A DNA stretch of 58,259 bases from Russula earlei (GCA_025769875.1 JAGFNK010000333.1:1-58259); one strand, 5' to 3'; positions 10,286 to 26,090 are shown, counted from the stretch's first letter. The notes: generated by a model not told the origin, from the sequence alone. Translations and numbers: made by a program.

Positions 10286-13200
10286 TCAAGCCGCCTGACC
10301 TTGACCTTGATACCGCTTGATCAAGTCGCGCAGCCGTGCCTGCCCAAAGGCGAACTCCGCCTTGAATCCTCCTCCGTTCACGATCGGCGGTCGTTGGTCT
10401 GCGGCAGGCGGAGGCGGAGATCGGGACCGAGGTCGGGACCGTGATTGGGCCCGCAGAGGCGACGAGGACGGCGACGGGGTGTCACGCCCCCTGGTGGGCT
10501 GCGCAGATGCGGCGGTGGCCGGTGGGCGTGCAAGGGATGCCGTCGAGGACAACACGGGGGTCGCGATGGAAGAGGAGAGCGCGGGCGAGGACGGCGTGGC
10601 CGTCGCGGCTGCGCCCAGACCGAACAAGGCGCCGGGCGGGGGCCGGGGAGGTACGGGGTCCTTCTCCTTTGATGCAGGTGGCGACTGTCTGGGCCGGGGA
10701 GTTCTAACCGGGATTGGCGGCGTGCGTGCGACGCCGGTCGTGGGCGAGAGTTTGTCGGCAGCTGGTGCTTTTGTTTGCTGGGCGTTGCGCTTGGTTGGCC
10801 TTGCCACCTTTGTCTGCCGCGGCGTTGGCGTCCCCGGCGCTCGAACCGGCGTTGGAATCACCTCCCCTAGCAGCCTCAGCCCAAATAGCAGCCACGGCAG
10901 TAACCCGTCCACCTCGTCCACCGCGTGCAGATTTGGGGTCATATTTAACTTCCACCTTAGATGGCGGGTACCTTTTGCGGGAGCTGCCGAATGGGCACTG
11001 GCGCAGGCATAGGTGTCGAGCTGGACGGTGGTGCATGCAAAAGCGCAGCAGGTGCCAGTGCGGATACAGAAGAGGACTCGGGTGGGAGCGCGATGGGAGC
11101 GCGGCGGAGAGTAGAGACTGGGACAAAACCAGAGGAGCGTGGATCCGGTTTCGACTCGATAACAGAATAGCTTGCGGGGGAAGTAGGGACGACGACGGTG
11201 GCGGCTGCTATTGGTGCGTGTTCCATTGGCAACACCGTTTTCGGCTCTGGTGGAGGTGGCGAATATAGTTCCATTGTGATGTCGGGCTCCTGCTGCGGCC
11301 CTGACGCGTAAACGTCCAACTTGTCCAGCCACTCTGCAACGCGGCCCTTCGCTGCACGCTTAAGACGTGCAGCCTCATCGTCCGAGCCCCTCACCTTTGT
11401 CCCTTTTCTTCTTCGCCCTTCTTTCTTTACCTCTGTCCTTATCCTTGTCTTTCGAATCAGACTTGGCGGACCTGCGCGAGCGCGCCTTGAATGTGCCGCG
11501 TTCGCTGCCTGATGACGCTCCAGCACCCTTGCCCTGATGCTGTGTTCGACCATCCGCATCCGGATCTTCATCTTCTGCCTCTCCTTCAACATCGAGATAT
11601 GCAGGGTTGGTTTTGGCGTTCCGCCCGCCAAAGTCTTCTTCGGCGGCAAGGGCTAAGCTCGAGATCGCGCTTTCGTTCACAGCCGCGCCCGTGCCCACGC
11701 TATTTTCTTGTTCCTGGGCCATCATAGACTTTACTGGCACAGGGACGGGAACAGGCACGGGAGGTAGTGGGAGAACAGGCGAAGAGACGAGCTGCAGGAC
11801 GGTGCGTACATCAGGAGGAGGTGGGGTAGGACGCCTACGCGTGCCGACTTGTTCTACTAGGCGCCGCTCGAGAGCGTCCAGGCCACTTTCCCCTTCTCCG
11901 TCGGGTAAGCCTGTGGAACGTGGTGGTGGGCGGAGAAGCGAGAGCGCTGAGAGAGACGGGGCGCGGGGAATGACCTCTGCTTCCCACTCCGTTTCTGCCT
12001 CTCCCCCTCTTTCCTGCTGAGGTACCAGTTGGTGAAATACGTCTTGTGCGAGGATTCGTCGATTTACCCTATAGATGGATGGTTTTCCGGATGGAACCGG
12101 CGGAACAGGAAGCGTCTTATCCACAGCCATTTCCTTTTCAGCCCTAGCCGTGGCTTCGGCCTCTGCTACAGCGCGCGTAGCCATTTCTTCGAGTTTTACG
12201 ACGCTCAAACTCTTCGTGCTCGTTACCACCCTACAGAAACCTTGCGCAAATGGATCATCATCATCTGTCGCACTGAGCGTCTCAGTAATGATCTTTGGCG
12301 ATGGCATCGGCTTGGGTGATATTACTTCTATCGCAACCGGTGCGGGGAAGATTATTTGGGCGGGAGGAGAAATCGAACGCCCGCGTGAGGTAGCACGAAG
12401 GTGATGTGAAATCCGCGCTGCGCGTGCACCGTGGCCTGTTGTCTCCTCTGGCGGTGGGGGGTAACGTTGTTGATACTGCTGCGGCTGGTATGGGAAATGA
12501 GGATACATGTAGTCCACGGAAACAGGCAGTCCAGCTGGCAAAATCGATGGTTGTGTGACAGCAACGTTTGCGCTCGCTGGTCGCGGTGGTGGGAATTGAT
12601 TGTATGGTCCGTATGGTCCGGCTACACGAGTGGGAACGGGAGGGGACGGGAACCAGGGTTGCGCATCATTAGCTCTATATGGCGGGATGACAAGCTGTTC
12701 ATTTATAGGGGCCGATAATGGGATTGCAGGGGGCGGGGTAGGATATGTGTGAAGGGGAGACTGTGCGCGGTCTGAGTAGTAGGGAATCGGGGCGGGTCTA
12801 GGGACGGGTGGTGGCGAAGGGGATGAACTATTCTGGAACGGTACTAGGTCCGGCGATGGGTACGGGAACGGTTCAGGCGACGGCGGGGGCAGGGTAGCAG
12901 GGTGAAATACTGGCACGGGTAGTTCGAGCACGATGTCCTTGCTATGAGCCGAACTTTTCGTTAGCGTGCCCTTTCACGTAACGGAGGAGTGGACCAAACC
13001 TTCCAATGGGCATGGCTATCCGGACCGCGAGAATACCGCGGACTTCGAACAACGGCGCGGTTTCTCCTCTGAGGCGATCTAATTCATCATCATCTTCCCC
13101 GTCTACATCGCCCCCATGCCGAGGATAGGCCGAGACGGTGCGAGCATGATGTGGGACATCGAACACGAGATGTGCGATGCCCTCAGTGCCTGGGTAAGCG

Positions 13201-14136
13201 ACATACTCAGGGCCACGGAAAGTAACGCTCGCAAGGGTGTCCGAGATTTGTAATGGAGGGGAAAGCTTCCTCCCGACGTTGTTGGCCGGCGCTGGTAGGT
13301 GTAAGAGGCGACTGAGAGTGACATGGAGGCCCGACGTCTGCTCACAACGGTCAACGTGAACGCGGAATGACAGAATGAAGAAAGGGACTCACCCTCTTTG
13401 CGGAATGATTCTTCACCTGTAGTTCGATGCAAGCGCTCCTGCCTGCCGCCAGTATGCCTCCGAGGACACGACCGCGGACCCAGATCTTGCCTCCTTCTCC
13501 GACTATGAGGCCCTCTGGTGCAGGCCATTTGTCCTCCCAGGTGGCATCCTCGGCAGGGTAGCGCTGCAGAACGTCGACGGAGCACTTGTCGGTAACGAGA
13601 CGATTATGATCTTTCCAAGAGACGCCAACAGATGCGCGGACTTGGTATCGTATTCTGGCAAGTCCGTGTCCAAAGTTGATGGACGGAGGGGAGGAGGGAG
13701 GGAGAGGGAGTTGGAAGAGGAAGGTGGTGAGTCCGCGGCGGGCACGGTGGTGATGAGCAGGTAGAGGAGGCTCTCCGGCGACTGGATGGGGAAGGACGGC
13801 ATTGGAAGGAGGCAGTCCAGGGCCTTGGAAGAGACGGCGGGTGTGGAGAAACGTCGAGGTTGCGGAATGATCTCGAGAAGTTAGCTCTGCGAATGAACGG
13901 GGTTAAGCTGGCATAATAGTGGGAATGGAGCGATTGCGACCTTCGACTGCGACGAGCTCGACCATGATGATGCCGAGACCGAGGCCCTTGTCTGCGCGGG
14001 ACTCGAGCTCGATCTTTCCGGTAACGGCATCACCTGCGATGTAAAACGAGTCTGAGAGGGTGACGGACAGCTTGACCTTGGAATGGTGGGGGGTAGCGTT
14101 CATGGGCTCTGGCCGGGATTGAGATTGGAGGGCCAT
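10286..14136 (-). CDS. Alpha-arrestin-like protein with long disordered tail
   Basis: Seven exons on the minus strand: 14136-13941, 13886-13393, 13337-13000, 12941-11395, 11351-11027, 10971-10808, 10767-10286. The total is 3546 nt (1181 residues plus stop), in frame throughout. The first 60 residues are an arrestin N-domain strand set (KLSVTLSDSFYIAGDAVTGK). The conserved ELTSRDHSATSTFLHTRRLF, SSINFGHGLARIRY and SACIELQVKNHS blocks follow, and the arrestin C-domain ends at KDIVLELPVPVFHP. Then come some 800 residues rich in Pro, Ser and charged residues, a conserved island (SARGGRGGRVTAVAAIW) and the terminus AFGQARLRDLIKRYQ. Family members act as adaptors, often for ubiquitin ligases at membranes. 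The sixth intron (10768-10807, 40 bp) and the GTCCAG donor at 11026 are the least certain. The start is taken at the second Met, which gives MALQSQ. Confidence 0.85.
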
Positions 14137-14252
14137 GAACATCTGGTATCAACTCGGACATGAGATCGTGGCGTTGTGCGAGCAGCAGAGCAGAGCAGAG
14201 GAGCAGAGCAGAGCAGAGCCGTCCTGTCTGACTTTATTTCCAATCGTCCATC
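14137..14252. promoter_or_regulatory. 116 bp shared divergent promoter region
   Basis: The arrestin-like gene (-) and the F-box gene (+) start 116 bp apart, head to head. The spacer holds a GAGCAGAGCA-type microsatellite at about 14177-14220. Any core promoter elements must lie here or inside the 5' coding ends. Confidence 0.55.
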
Positions 14253-15757
14253 ATGTTGTCTCACCTCCCACCAGAACTCGTCTATCAAGTCGCCCTTCAT
14301 CTCCCTCTCACCGGCGACGTACTCGCCCTCAGTCTCACCAACTCTCGCTTCCATGAGGCCTTGTCCACGCCCGCTCTCTTCAAGGCACGTCTGGCACTCC
14401 ATGGGTGGGACGTCACTGCCTGGCATGATGGCCAACCCTTCAAGCGCTGGATGCGCATCGACCACGCTTATTCCAAAACCGCCCAACTTTTCGAGGAGGC
14501 CGCCGTCGAAGCTCACGTCCTTTTCTTTTCCTCGTCGATACCCCTCGATATTGTATGGGGACGAGTTTCGCGCGCCAGACTGCATGCCCACATCGACCCG
14601 AGTCCAGATTCTCGTCCCGTCATCGACGGTGAAACGACGTTGAACTGGTTACGCAAGCTAAGTGATGTGTTGCCAATGTTTATCACCCATCATCGTACGT
14701 CTCTGGTGCTCACTTGTCGTGTCCTCAGCTGATCCAAAGTCGCCTTTGCAGGCGGAGGGAACATCTCCCGGATCACTCAACCAAGGCATCACAATGCACT
14801 ATGGGCGTACAACGGAGTTGTAGCTGATCTCTGCACCATTACCACGTCAACAAGTCCAGACAGAGTCCCGGTACTGCCGTCAGAATACGACCGTTTCGAG
14901 CGCGTTTGCTTCAGCCTCATAGCGCTCCTAATGCAATGTGGGTCGTCCTGGTTTCCGGTGGGCGATTCGTACAGTATCTGTGCTGACGAGTATTGCAAGT
15001 AGCTGACGCAAACACGGTCTTATCCATCTTTGACAGCCTCCGGGTGGACGTGGGTTATCCATCGCTGGCCTTCCACCAGGCGTTCTGGAGGACGGAGAAT
15101 AACCAGCCCGCGGATCCGGACCCAGCCTCGGGCTCGGACGTGGCCACCACCGCCGTCAGGGGAGAACTCCTGCGCCGACCCATCGCCGAGCGTCACTTTG
15201 CCAGCTTCTTCATCCAATCGGCCATGTTCATAAGGCTGCACTTGGACGCGGCGCGCGCGCGGCTGGCCTTGCTCGCGCCCTCGCTGCCATTCATCGATCC
15301 GGCGTCCTGCTACGATGAGCCCTTCGAGCTCGGCGTCCCCCCCTCGCCGCGGCCGTGGTTGCGGGACGGGCTGGCCGGAACGCCCTTGGCGGAACTTTCG
15401 ACGACGACGGGACACCCCTGGGCGGGCTACTACATCGTCATGTACGAGACGGGTCGCGACCCGCCGATGTTCCTCGAGCTGCGCGCGGCGGAGGCTCTGC
15501 CGGACGTGGAACGGGAGCCCGAGCGCATGTACTTCCGTGGCGAGGGCCACGACGGCGTGGGGTCCTTCACCGTCCAAGGAGCGTGCAATACGCGGACCGG
15601 CACGGTGGACGCGATAAAAGCGTACACCACGCACGAGTGGGTGTGGCGTGGCGTGATAACGCCGTTCGGCCTGGTGGGGGTCTGGGGGAGGTCTGGATGG
15701 AGCGGTGGCTGGTGGTGGATATGGCCGAGAGAATGGAGTCCTGCGTCAGGTACCTGA
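14253..15757 (+). CDS. F-box protein
   Basis: Exons 14253-14694, 14752-14937 and 15003-15757 (or 15000-15757) give 460 or 461 residues; the last acceptor is TAG or AAG, both in frame. The first 40 residues are an F-box (LPPELVYQVALHLPLTGDVL, then LSLTNSRFHEAL), which binds Skp1 in SCF ubiquitin ligases. The C-terminal half is a fungal F-box-associated region with GHPWAGYYIVMYE, GEGHDGVGSFTVQG and a Trp-rich end WWWIWPREWS, which probably forms the substrate-side domain. Several long antisense open frames overlap the GC-rich third exon; these are shadows. The substrate is unknown. Confidence 0.85.
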
Positions 15758-15871
15758 AGCTCATCTCTCGGCGCGGGTATACACCTGTAATTTGCGCAAC
15801 GGCATTACATGCATGCGATGGGATGGGATGTCGATGTCGATGTCTCATACGTCCCGCCTTCCCCCCCATTT

Positions 15872-18524
<2,653 letters not shown>

Positions 18525-18714
18525 TGATGAATGGTCACAGAGGGCGATGTACAGACCGGTCCAACGTGTGGTGAAAAGAGAAAAGGCGCCCGATATGAGT
18601 GAGTGCGAGTCACGCGCGGTGTGGTCGTCGTATCCTCTCCTGACAGTGATGACCACCGAGTTGTGGCGGCGTTGTGGACATTGTCTGGCTGGCCACATTG
18701 TGCAAGTACCGAGG

Positions 18715-18723
18715 GCTATAAGT
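18715..18723 (+). promoter_or_regulatory. TATA-like element
   Basis: CTATAAGTA lies about 65 bp before the ATG at 18787 and is followed by a pyrimidine-rich leader, a common layout in fungal core promoters. Confidence 0.45.
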
Positions 18724-18786
18724 AAACCACACCTCTACTTGTCCTCGTGTCCCATCCTACGACCTCTTGTCACCTCCTCCGCAAAA

Positions 18787-19570
18787 ATGTCCGTCCTATA
18801 TCGTCATGAACGGGATCTACAAGCTTATTCGCGTCGCATCTCGCTCCGCGCACCGCCGCTTCCCAATCCCGTCAATTTGTTTTTTTTTACCTGCTGTGAG
18901 ATTCGTGTCGGCTCATCTGTCTGATGACTTTCCAGCGCCCAGTGTTGACGATCCCGCCCGGACGCGCGGCCGGTTGGCACCAACGCCTGGGGACGTGTCG
19001 CACCGTTCCGGCTCCCAAGTGCATCCCGTTCAGAAAGGGCCTGCCCCAGCCTTTGTGGGAGTTGCGTTTGAACGCGGACTACGGGACCCTCCCCGGAATA
19101 CCGCTTCTCGAGGCGCTGCAGGGCGTGGGCATCATCGGGGCTGACGTGCCTCCTTCCGCGGCCGGCATGATGATGAGACTGAACATCTACGTGGGTGCTT
19201 CCTGCGATCGCGACGGGCGATCACGCTCATCACGCATCTCCTCTCCTCAGTGGCCGACGACGGGGCACGTTGACTATGAAGAGTGGTTCGAGAGCGACGA
19301 TATCGGGTCGGTGTCGCTCGGCGACGTTGCCTATGTCGTCGCGGACCTGTACCGTGACCTGTTCGAGGTATGGGGATCCGCTTCTTGATCTGGACTGGAC
19401 TGATACGGGCCACACAGCGAGTTGGACCGTGGATACGAGGAGTGAGTCCGGACTGGCAGATCCGGCCACCCCAAGGCGCGTCGGGAATCTGCTTTGGCCA
19501 GCTGCGACTCACCCGACTGTATTCGTACGACTACACCCGGGTATATCCTGAGATTGTGGTGGTGACGTGA
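18787..19570 (+). CDS. Small protein of the fungal DUF6699 type (tentative)
   Basis: Proposed exons: 18787-18870, 18935-19190, 19251-19367 and 19418-19570. The first intron begins GTCAAT and ends TTTCCAG. The second (GTGGGT..CTCAG, 60 bp) has no stop and could be retained. The third (GTATGG..CACAG, 50 bp) is firm, because downstream sequence RVGPWIRGVSPDW runs open to TGA. The pattern PLWELRLNADYG, then ADVPPSAAGMMMRL and a VSLGDVAYVVADLYRDLF helix resembles the W..L..P..T..DVL..I layout of DUF6699 proteins, common in Agaricomycetes and of unknown role. The first exon is the least certain part. Confidence 0.6.
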
Positions 19571-19936
19571 GACCCTGAAAGCCATGGATATGCCAATTAT
19601 GTTATATGTTATATGTTATATGATGAAATAAATCTATGGCGGTGACGGGTACGACTGAGCGCTGTAAAGGGGCATCACGTGCTTGGTGGTTGAATCGCGT
19701 TAGCTTAGCCGGTTTCGTCGGTTTCCCCATTTCCTCTCTTCCGCCCACACCGCCTCCCTCATTCCGCCCTTTCACAGCTTGCTTTATTTTACGATCATTC
19801 TTATCTCTTTCATTTTCACCTTTTTGGACCTCCTATCCACGTTCCCTCTCTACCGCACCCCTGCAGCACCCCGTCCTGCACCCCAGACCACACACCCGAT
19901 TGACACCTCCAAGCTCGGTCCATTCCACTGCCTTGC
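19571..19936. other. Intergenic spacer with TTATATG repeat
   Basis: Three copies of GTTATAT occur at about 19600-19621, followed by AATAAA near 19627. This is probably the 3' end of the upstream gene, and the rest is the promoter and leader of the next gene. The open frame entering from 19636 is the unspliced lead of the membrane protein gene and is not coding before 19937. Confidence 0.5.
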
Positions 19937-22647
19937 ATGACTGCGCCTACACAAGAACTACCCTCGTGGATGTCGTACTCGACCTCGCTGGCCACCAATG
20001 CCGCCGGCGAGCCCACCGCGACCTTCACCACCATTGTCAACCTCCCCTTGACGTATTATGGGCCTTCCGTGAGTCTTTTTCCCACTTCCTAGCCACCGTC
20101 CCACCACGCTTCGTCGTCGCCTTGCGAGGGCCTTGGTCCCATCGTGTCCGGTTAGGGGTATACGATCGTCCTGCTTTCTTGATCTTCCCCGATAGTGACG
20201 ACGCTCATGTCTTGACCTTTGCTCTGTTTCAGATTCCTCTCGGTCCTGATGACGTCTGGGTTTATGGCGGCTTGTCTTCTCCGCAACCGGCATCATCTAG
20301 TCTGCCCAGTGTCTCACAGACGAGTGTTAGTTCAGTCGTCTCTCTATCCACCTCTACCTTTGCGACACCTACCGCCATCTCTGCGCTACCCCCCTCTACA
20401 TCACCAATCTCGTCCTTTTCTCGAACCCCCACAACTTCCTCTATCCCCCCAATTACATCACCACTTTCTCTCGCCTCAACTTTGCCCACAACTTTGACTG
20501 CCACCCCTTCCCTGTTTCCTTCATCGGTCTCCACCGTCTCACCATCATCTACCTCTTCAACAATTGCACCAATTAATGCCGGATCTTCCTCATCCAATCG
20601 TGCAGGTGTCATTGTCGGCGCCATTCTTGGATCAGTCGTTGGCTCGCTGTTGCTTCTCTTTGGCATCATCTTCTTTACGCGTACAAGGCAACAACGGCCG
20701 CGTACTCATCGTCCCGACCCCCCAACGAGCCAAGTACTGTGGATGTGGCAAGACGTCCACGAAGGTGACGATGATCAGGATGCCGATCTTGACGCACAAC
20801 TACGCTCGCCCGGCCATGCCTCTGCGCAAAGCAGCGGCGATGAGCGTGAAGCCTTTCTGCGTCGTAGCGGAGATGTCGTCAATGGCGCCAAAGATGTCGC
20901 TCCCACTGCCCGTCTCGTCGATGCACCACGGACTTCGCACGATTCCTCAGGTCCCATTGGCGTCGCTCTGGTCACAAGTAGCAAAGCGAGCATTGCATCT
21001 CCTGAACAGCGACATATCATCTCACCTGAGCACTTTGCCGAAAAGCCTTCTGGTTCACGACCGAGCGCTGACTTCATCAAGTCGCTCGAGGATCCGGACC
21101 TTGGCCCTGATGAGCCCCTTCTGCCACCACCGCCAGTGAATCTTAATATCTCACATGGTTCACGCAAGTCCTTGATGCCCAGCGAACGCTCCATGACGCC
21201 AGGTAATGATCCCGAGTCTGCCCTGCTGTACACCGCACAGCGTGTGCAGGTCGGCAGAAGTACCCAGTCCCGGTCATCTTCTGGGACGCCTTGGGCCTCG
21301 GGTATAGGGATACCCAGCATCCTGCGCCGGAGCTGGCTCAACCCCAAGACACGCTCAGCGACCCCAACTAATTCGTCTCCAAAATCCTCGCTTATTGGGC
21401 GACAACTCACTGACACCGAACTGGAGGCCGGGCGCAGTCTTAGTGCTCAGCTACCGTCCGAGATGGGTTATCGTGACGCCTCCGCTCGGCCCTTATCGGG
21501 TGTGAGCGCGATGAGCACGGGCTCCGGCAGGTCGGGAAACACAGTCTTTTATGATGCACAGTCCCGCGAAGAGTCGTCCCCCACGCCACCATCTGGACCT
21601 CCGAATCCGCAAAGCACGAGTTCAAACAGCCGTAGTGGTCCTTCTGGCCCTTCTCCATTGTCTGCAGAGCCACTTCGAGCCTCTGATGGCGAAGAACCTC
21701 CGGCTTATGAGGCCAATCCGTCGGATAGTCGCAAGACAGATGATGTAGTAGACTATCTGGACGTTCCCATCCCCCGTCCTGCATCACCGTTCGCATCAGT
21801 TTCTTCGGTAAAACGACTGCCGGCACCACCTGGCCTTGGTCCTCCAGCTTCAAATCTGGCTGCCGCCTCCCAATCTGACGTTGATGATCTCATCAATATC
21901 GAAGTAGTTGGAAGAGCCGCCTCCTGCAGCTGGTGAGAATTGGAGGCAGATAGCCCAGGGCCTGCCAGGTCTGGATGAACGGCGTACAACATTCGGTTTC
22001 GTGGTGAGGGTGATATTTGTTGTTCTTGTCGCTCAGCTAAACAACTCTATCTTGCCTAGCCTTCGACCGTGTACCCTCACGAGCAAACAGTCACTGAGCA
22101 GGGATCTCTACGTTCTATGCGATCACATGTCAGCCCCCACTCCGTGCTGAGCGCATCGGGCTCCGCGCCGACGTCAAACTCGGCCTCTGCGCATTCACGA
22201 GGCTTCACGGTTAATAGCCTCAAGTCTCTAGCCCACTCGAGCTCCATCTCTTCGACCGATCGCCGCATCGTTCGACCCAATCCAGGAGAAGTGTCTCCCC
22301 CACTCTCCGCCACCGGGCGCCGCCCCGCTGTCCCACCACCATCTCACGAACTCGGCAAGCCGTCACCGGAAGCGTTTGCCGGTGCTCCGGAGCTCGCCCA
22401 GAGTACCACGGTTACTTCCACGGCGACGCGGAGTAGTGTCACGACGCACACGTCAATGACGGATCCGATCACGGGTGAGGTTGTGCGCTTCTCGCATCCC
22501 TCGTGGACGGGCGGGCGCGATTCGCTAGAGGAGCCCGACGTGCGGCAGCCACCTTCGGACGCGTGGGGCGGGAGCTGGAGCAGCCCCAATCACCTACGCG
22601 TCCTGCAGAACCGAGTTGCGGGGCGCGAAAACGCGAGCCATGCATGA
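19937..22647 (+). CDS. Ser/Thr-rich single-pass membrane protein
   Basis: Exons 19937-20068, 20233-21807, 21908-22003 and 22060-22647 give 2391 nt and 796 residues. The start MTAPTQELPSW is preferred over the longer frame from 19636 because the first intron (20069-20232, GTGAGT..TTTCAG) then joins LTYYGPS to IPLGPDDVWVYGGL. Residues about 60-165 are Ser/Thr/Pro-rich, suited to O-mannosylation. One transmembrane helix (VIVGAILGSVVGSLLLLFGI, about 169-188) is followed by a basic stop-transfer segment and a long Ser/Pro-rich cytosolic tail. This layout resembles fungal wall-stress sensors and Mid2-like proteins, but the extracellular part shows no WSC domain and no N-terminal signal peptide is obvious. 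The intron at 21808-21907 is inferred to keep the frame; CTGAC lies upstream of its acceptor. Confidence 0.75.
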
Positions 22648-23599
22648 TCTGATTTTGTTGCTTTGCCTTTCTTTCCAGGGTGGTTGTTGGTAGATTGATT
22701 CTTGGACTAACCTTGAGCGACATTGACATTGTCGGTTTTTTCTTTCTCTTGATGTGGTGTTCGGTTTGGTAGACATCATCGACTCGATCATCTCCCTCAT
22801 CTCTTACTTGCTTCATCTCATGACCACTAACCCACCCTACGTTCACCCGCGACACCTCTCATCTGATCTTGATCTCTCACATCTCTCTGCAATGGTTTCT
22901 TACGATACGACCCCTCATGTCACGACAGCAATAAGCTTTATACGTACGCGTACGATACTTGAAGAAAATGTATTTCACCTTTTGAACTTCCTTTTCCGCT
23001 TGCGATCACCTGAGTGAATCGAAATATGAACGAAAGGTACGTATCTCTGATGCAAGGCTAACGAAATGCTGGTTGACCGTGGTGCGCACCCCACGGCTGG
23101 AACTGAATGGACGACGCACGTGAGGTGAGTTGCCCACGTTCCTTGGACAGTAACGATGGGCAAAAGCGACAACATCTGACCTCCTCTCTCTCTCTACTAA
23201 TTTACCAAGGGTTATTAGGGCGCATGGCTGCGCTGCAGGCCCCTCGCGGTCGCGGTCATGCCGCGGTCACTGCTCAGGCTCCACGCCGCCACCCACCGCC
23301 CCAGCTCATTCGGCGGTCCTGGTTGCCATACATACCCCCCCACCCCCCTGCTTTCTGCTTCACCGGTCCTCGTGTTGTCCAACATCAACTCTGGATTGGC
23401 GTGTGCCAGCAGGTGGCGGACGTGGACACACGCAACGCAACGCAACCGACCGGACGATCATCGTCCGCGGTTTGCCGGTCGTCACGTCACTTTTTGCACG
23501 GCTGTGGGGGCGTCGGGGCGTCGGGGGTCGCGGTGGCGGTGGCGGTGCGGGTGCCTTTCAGAGACGGACAGCGAGAGGGTCGCGGGCGCGCTGGTTGGC
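22648..23599. other. Intergenic, no supported gene
   Basis: 3' flank of the membrane protein gene, then GC-rich sequence with overlapping open frames in several directions, none with a domain or splice support. Confidence 0.5.
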
Positions 23600-26090
23600 C
23601 GGGCGTCGTGTGGTCATTCATATCCGACGACGGCACCGCGTGCTCCGACTCCTTCCTCAATCGGACGTCGTTCAGCGACGCCGCGTACCGCATGTGGCAA
23701 TACGGGTGTTTTTTGTTTTTTTTATCGGCCGTCGAACGAGCAAAAAAACCCCCGTAACACAAAAAAAAAAAAAAAAAAATTGGTAGGTAGGAAAACGATT
23801 TTCGAACTCCGAGGTTTGCTGCGTTTTAGACGCGCTGTGGTGGCGGACGCGGGACACCCCGGGGAGTTCGGGCAGGGGAATGTCCGTGTCCGATGTCCAG
23901 TCCAGACATGTCTGGGCTCTGGGCTGGGCGAGGGGATGGATGACAGCGAGCGTTCGAGCGTCGTTGACGCGCTTCGAGATGGCCCGACACCCGAGAGAGG
24001 GACCCATATCCGGTGTTTCGAGGAGGTGCGGTGGGTCCTTCTATCCGTTGATCGACACGTCCCGTTGCCATCGGGGCCATGGACGGCCAAGAGACGGATC
24101 GCGTTCGCTGACCCCCCATGCAGTGCTTGGGCTGTCACAGGCACGGTGCCGGTTGAATGAATGACATCCGTGGTTCCGGCACCCACTCCATACGGCGCAT
24201 CGAGGCCGCACGTATATCAGGGAGGAGCTACTGTACTTCCTCGACCACGGGTACAACCAGAGATGGTATTCGGACCGGTCACCGGAAGCGTTCTGCAGTG
24301 CTGCGTCTTGTCAGCAGCCAGAACCAGATCGTCCGTCAGCGAAACGGGTTACACGATGCCGGGGGTGGCCTGCCCACGGAACCGTGCGCCATCGTCCTTC
24401 CACTGGGCACCAGTCGATCCATAACTTCGATTCCGCGTTGCCTGTTCGTATCGCCGCAGCCTCCGCACTGGCTCATACCTCTTCCTACGGTCCTACCCCC
24501 CCCCTACCGCGTATCGGACGTGAGTTCGACTTTTTGTTCCCGGCCCCCTAGGTAATCATGACATTGCGGATTGTCATGATTCTACCTGTGGGACAGGCAG
24601 GCTTGGTCCCTATTGATAGTCAAATATCGAAGCGTTTCCGTAAGTCTCTTGCCGACCCCCCCCCCCCTCCCCCCCGATTCCAACGACTATTCGTAATGTG
24701 GAACACCATGGCTTGCCCGACACACCGTCTTGAGTCCTCGGACGGCCTGTCCCCCGAGGTCGTTTCTTAAAATACTCGTCCCAGGATCGGGAATCGCCGT
24801 TTCCACTGGCCCATAGAATCGATGGAGAGACGAACAACCCAACGAAGCAGCCCACACATAGCCGAACGGCCTCATGCCACTGTATCCCACGTGTACGACC
24901 GCGAGGGGCCCAACCACCTTTCATCTAACAACCTATATCCCCTTTAATCTCCTTGCCTCACAAATGGACCTCGCTTTCCATCCGGCGTTCGAACAGTGCG
25001 ACGCAGTCTGTGACGGATGGCACATCCGGCATGTCATTCAGGTCGATATCGGATGTCTGAAGGCTCCCCACTCTTGTACTTTGATGAAGACTTTAAGATC
25101 GAGTCGTCTTCGTTTTGGGGCAGCATCTTCGTCAGAATAAGACATGCGGAGCTAGAGCAAGGAGACATATTGAAGCACTCGGCACCCGGGTCTGAGTCAG
25201 GTGCCTGCAGTTTTGCCCGTCCGAGCAGTAGTTTGCCCTCTATAATCACGGCGAACGACGTGACCAAGGGCGTTCGAACCACTTCAAAAGATCTTGTCTC
25301 GTACAGAAGGATGGTTAAAATATTATATTTCCTGTCCAGAGCCGAAAACATCCGTTACAATCGCGGTGAGTGCTGGATGCATCAAGCTGTCTTTGGGGAC
25401 TCACGGACGGTGTGCAGATATCAATACCGCCGCAGCGGTTTCCAGCACTGCAGGCGATTGGGTTGCCTGTGGTTGCTTCTCTTCCTCGCGCTCATGGGAC
25501 AGCAATTACTCGAACAAGGAAAATGAGTGACGAGGCAGTCTTCAGGGTGAATGCCACGCATTCGCCCGCCGGTACCACAGATGTACGGATTTGGCACACC
25601 TTTCGTGCCGCTGATTGACACTCGCCTCGTCGCGACACACCTCGGAGTTCGAAAGTGTGCTGGCTCAAGGCCTCATGTGCGGTGATAACAGCTTATGCCA
25701 TCGCTGAAGTCGATGAGTACGCGCAAATCCCATTTACTGGTCTGGGGCGCAGTGGCAGACCGGCAGTGGGGGTCGAGGGGACTCGTGACAGGTTCATTTG
25801 GCGTCGTGACGATATTCAGATCAAACTCTCCTCTCCATCACGGGCTTTCGAAATTTGTCTCATATACGCCCTGGGCCCAATACTGATTACTGGACTCGTC
25901 ATCCTGGCTTGCATTGATTCCCTTGCATCAAACCTTTCCATGCAACGATGTATGGACCCGTTCTCGGAAATCTAATCGACCCGGATACGGAACTTGTGGT
26001 GGTTCTTTCGAATCCCTGAGCCACAGCAACGCTGGTTCCTCCGACATTCCGTTCCTATTCCGTCAGGTCATTGACCTTACTCACGTCATA
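23600..26090. repeat. Segmental duplication, copy 1
   Basis: This runs parallel to 34075-37710. Matching blocks include GACGACGGCACCG at 23628 and 34098, an A-rich tract (18 A at 23761; longer in copy 2) followed by GATTTTCGAACTC, the GGGTTACACGATGC block at 24344, and long near-identical stretches at 24970-25760. Frames in both directions are open over short distances (for example minus 25351-25034 with EGKLLLGRAKLQAPDSD), but single-base indels between copies break them and the differences do not favour any frame. I read it as a decayed gene or repeat. Copy 1 is uninterrupted at the site where copy 2 has an insertion. Confidence 0.8.

Noticed and set aside
15020..15634. A 204-codon antisense open frame over the F-box gene
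   Set aside because: A GC-rich shadow of the real third exon, which carries conserved F-box-associated motifs on the plus strand.
23628..23700. Possible conserved exon SDDGT..SDSFLN..SFS.AAYRM shared with 34098
   Set aside because: The similarity is explained by the segmental duplication at nucleotide level; substitutions fall mostly at amino-acid changing positions and no longer open frame connects to it.
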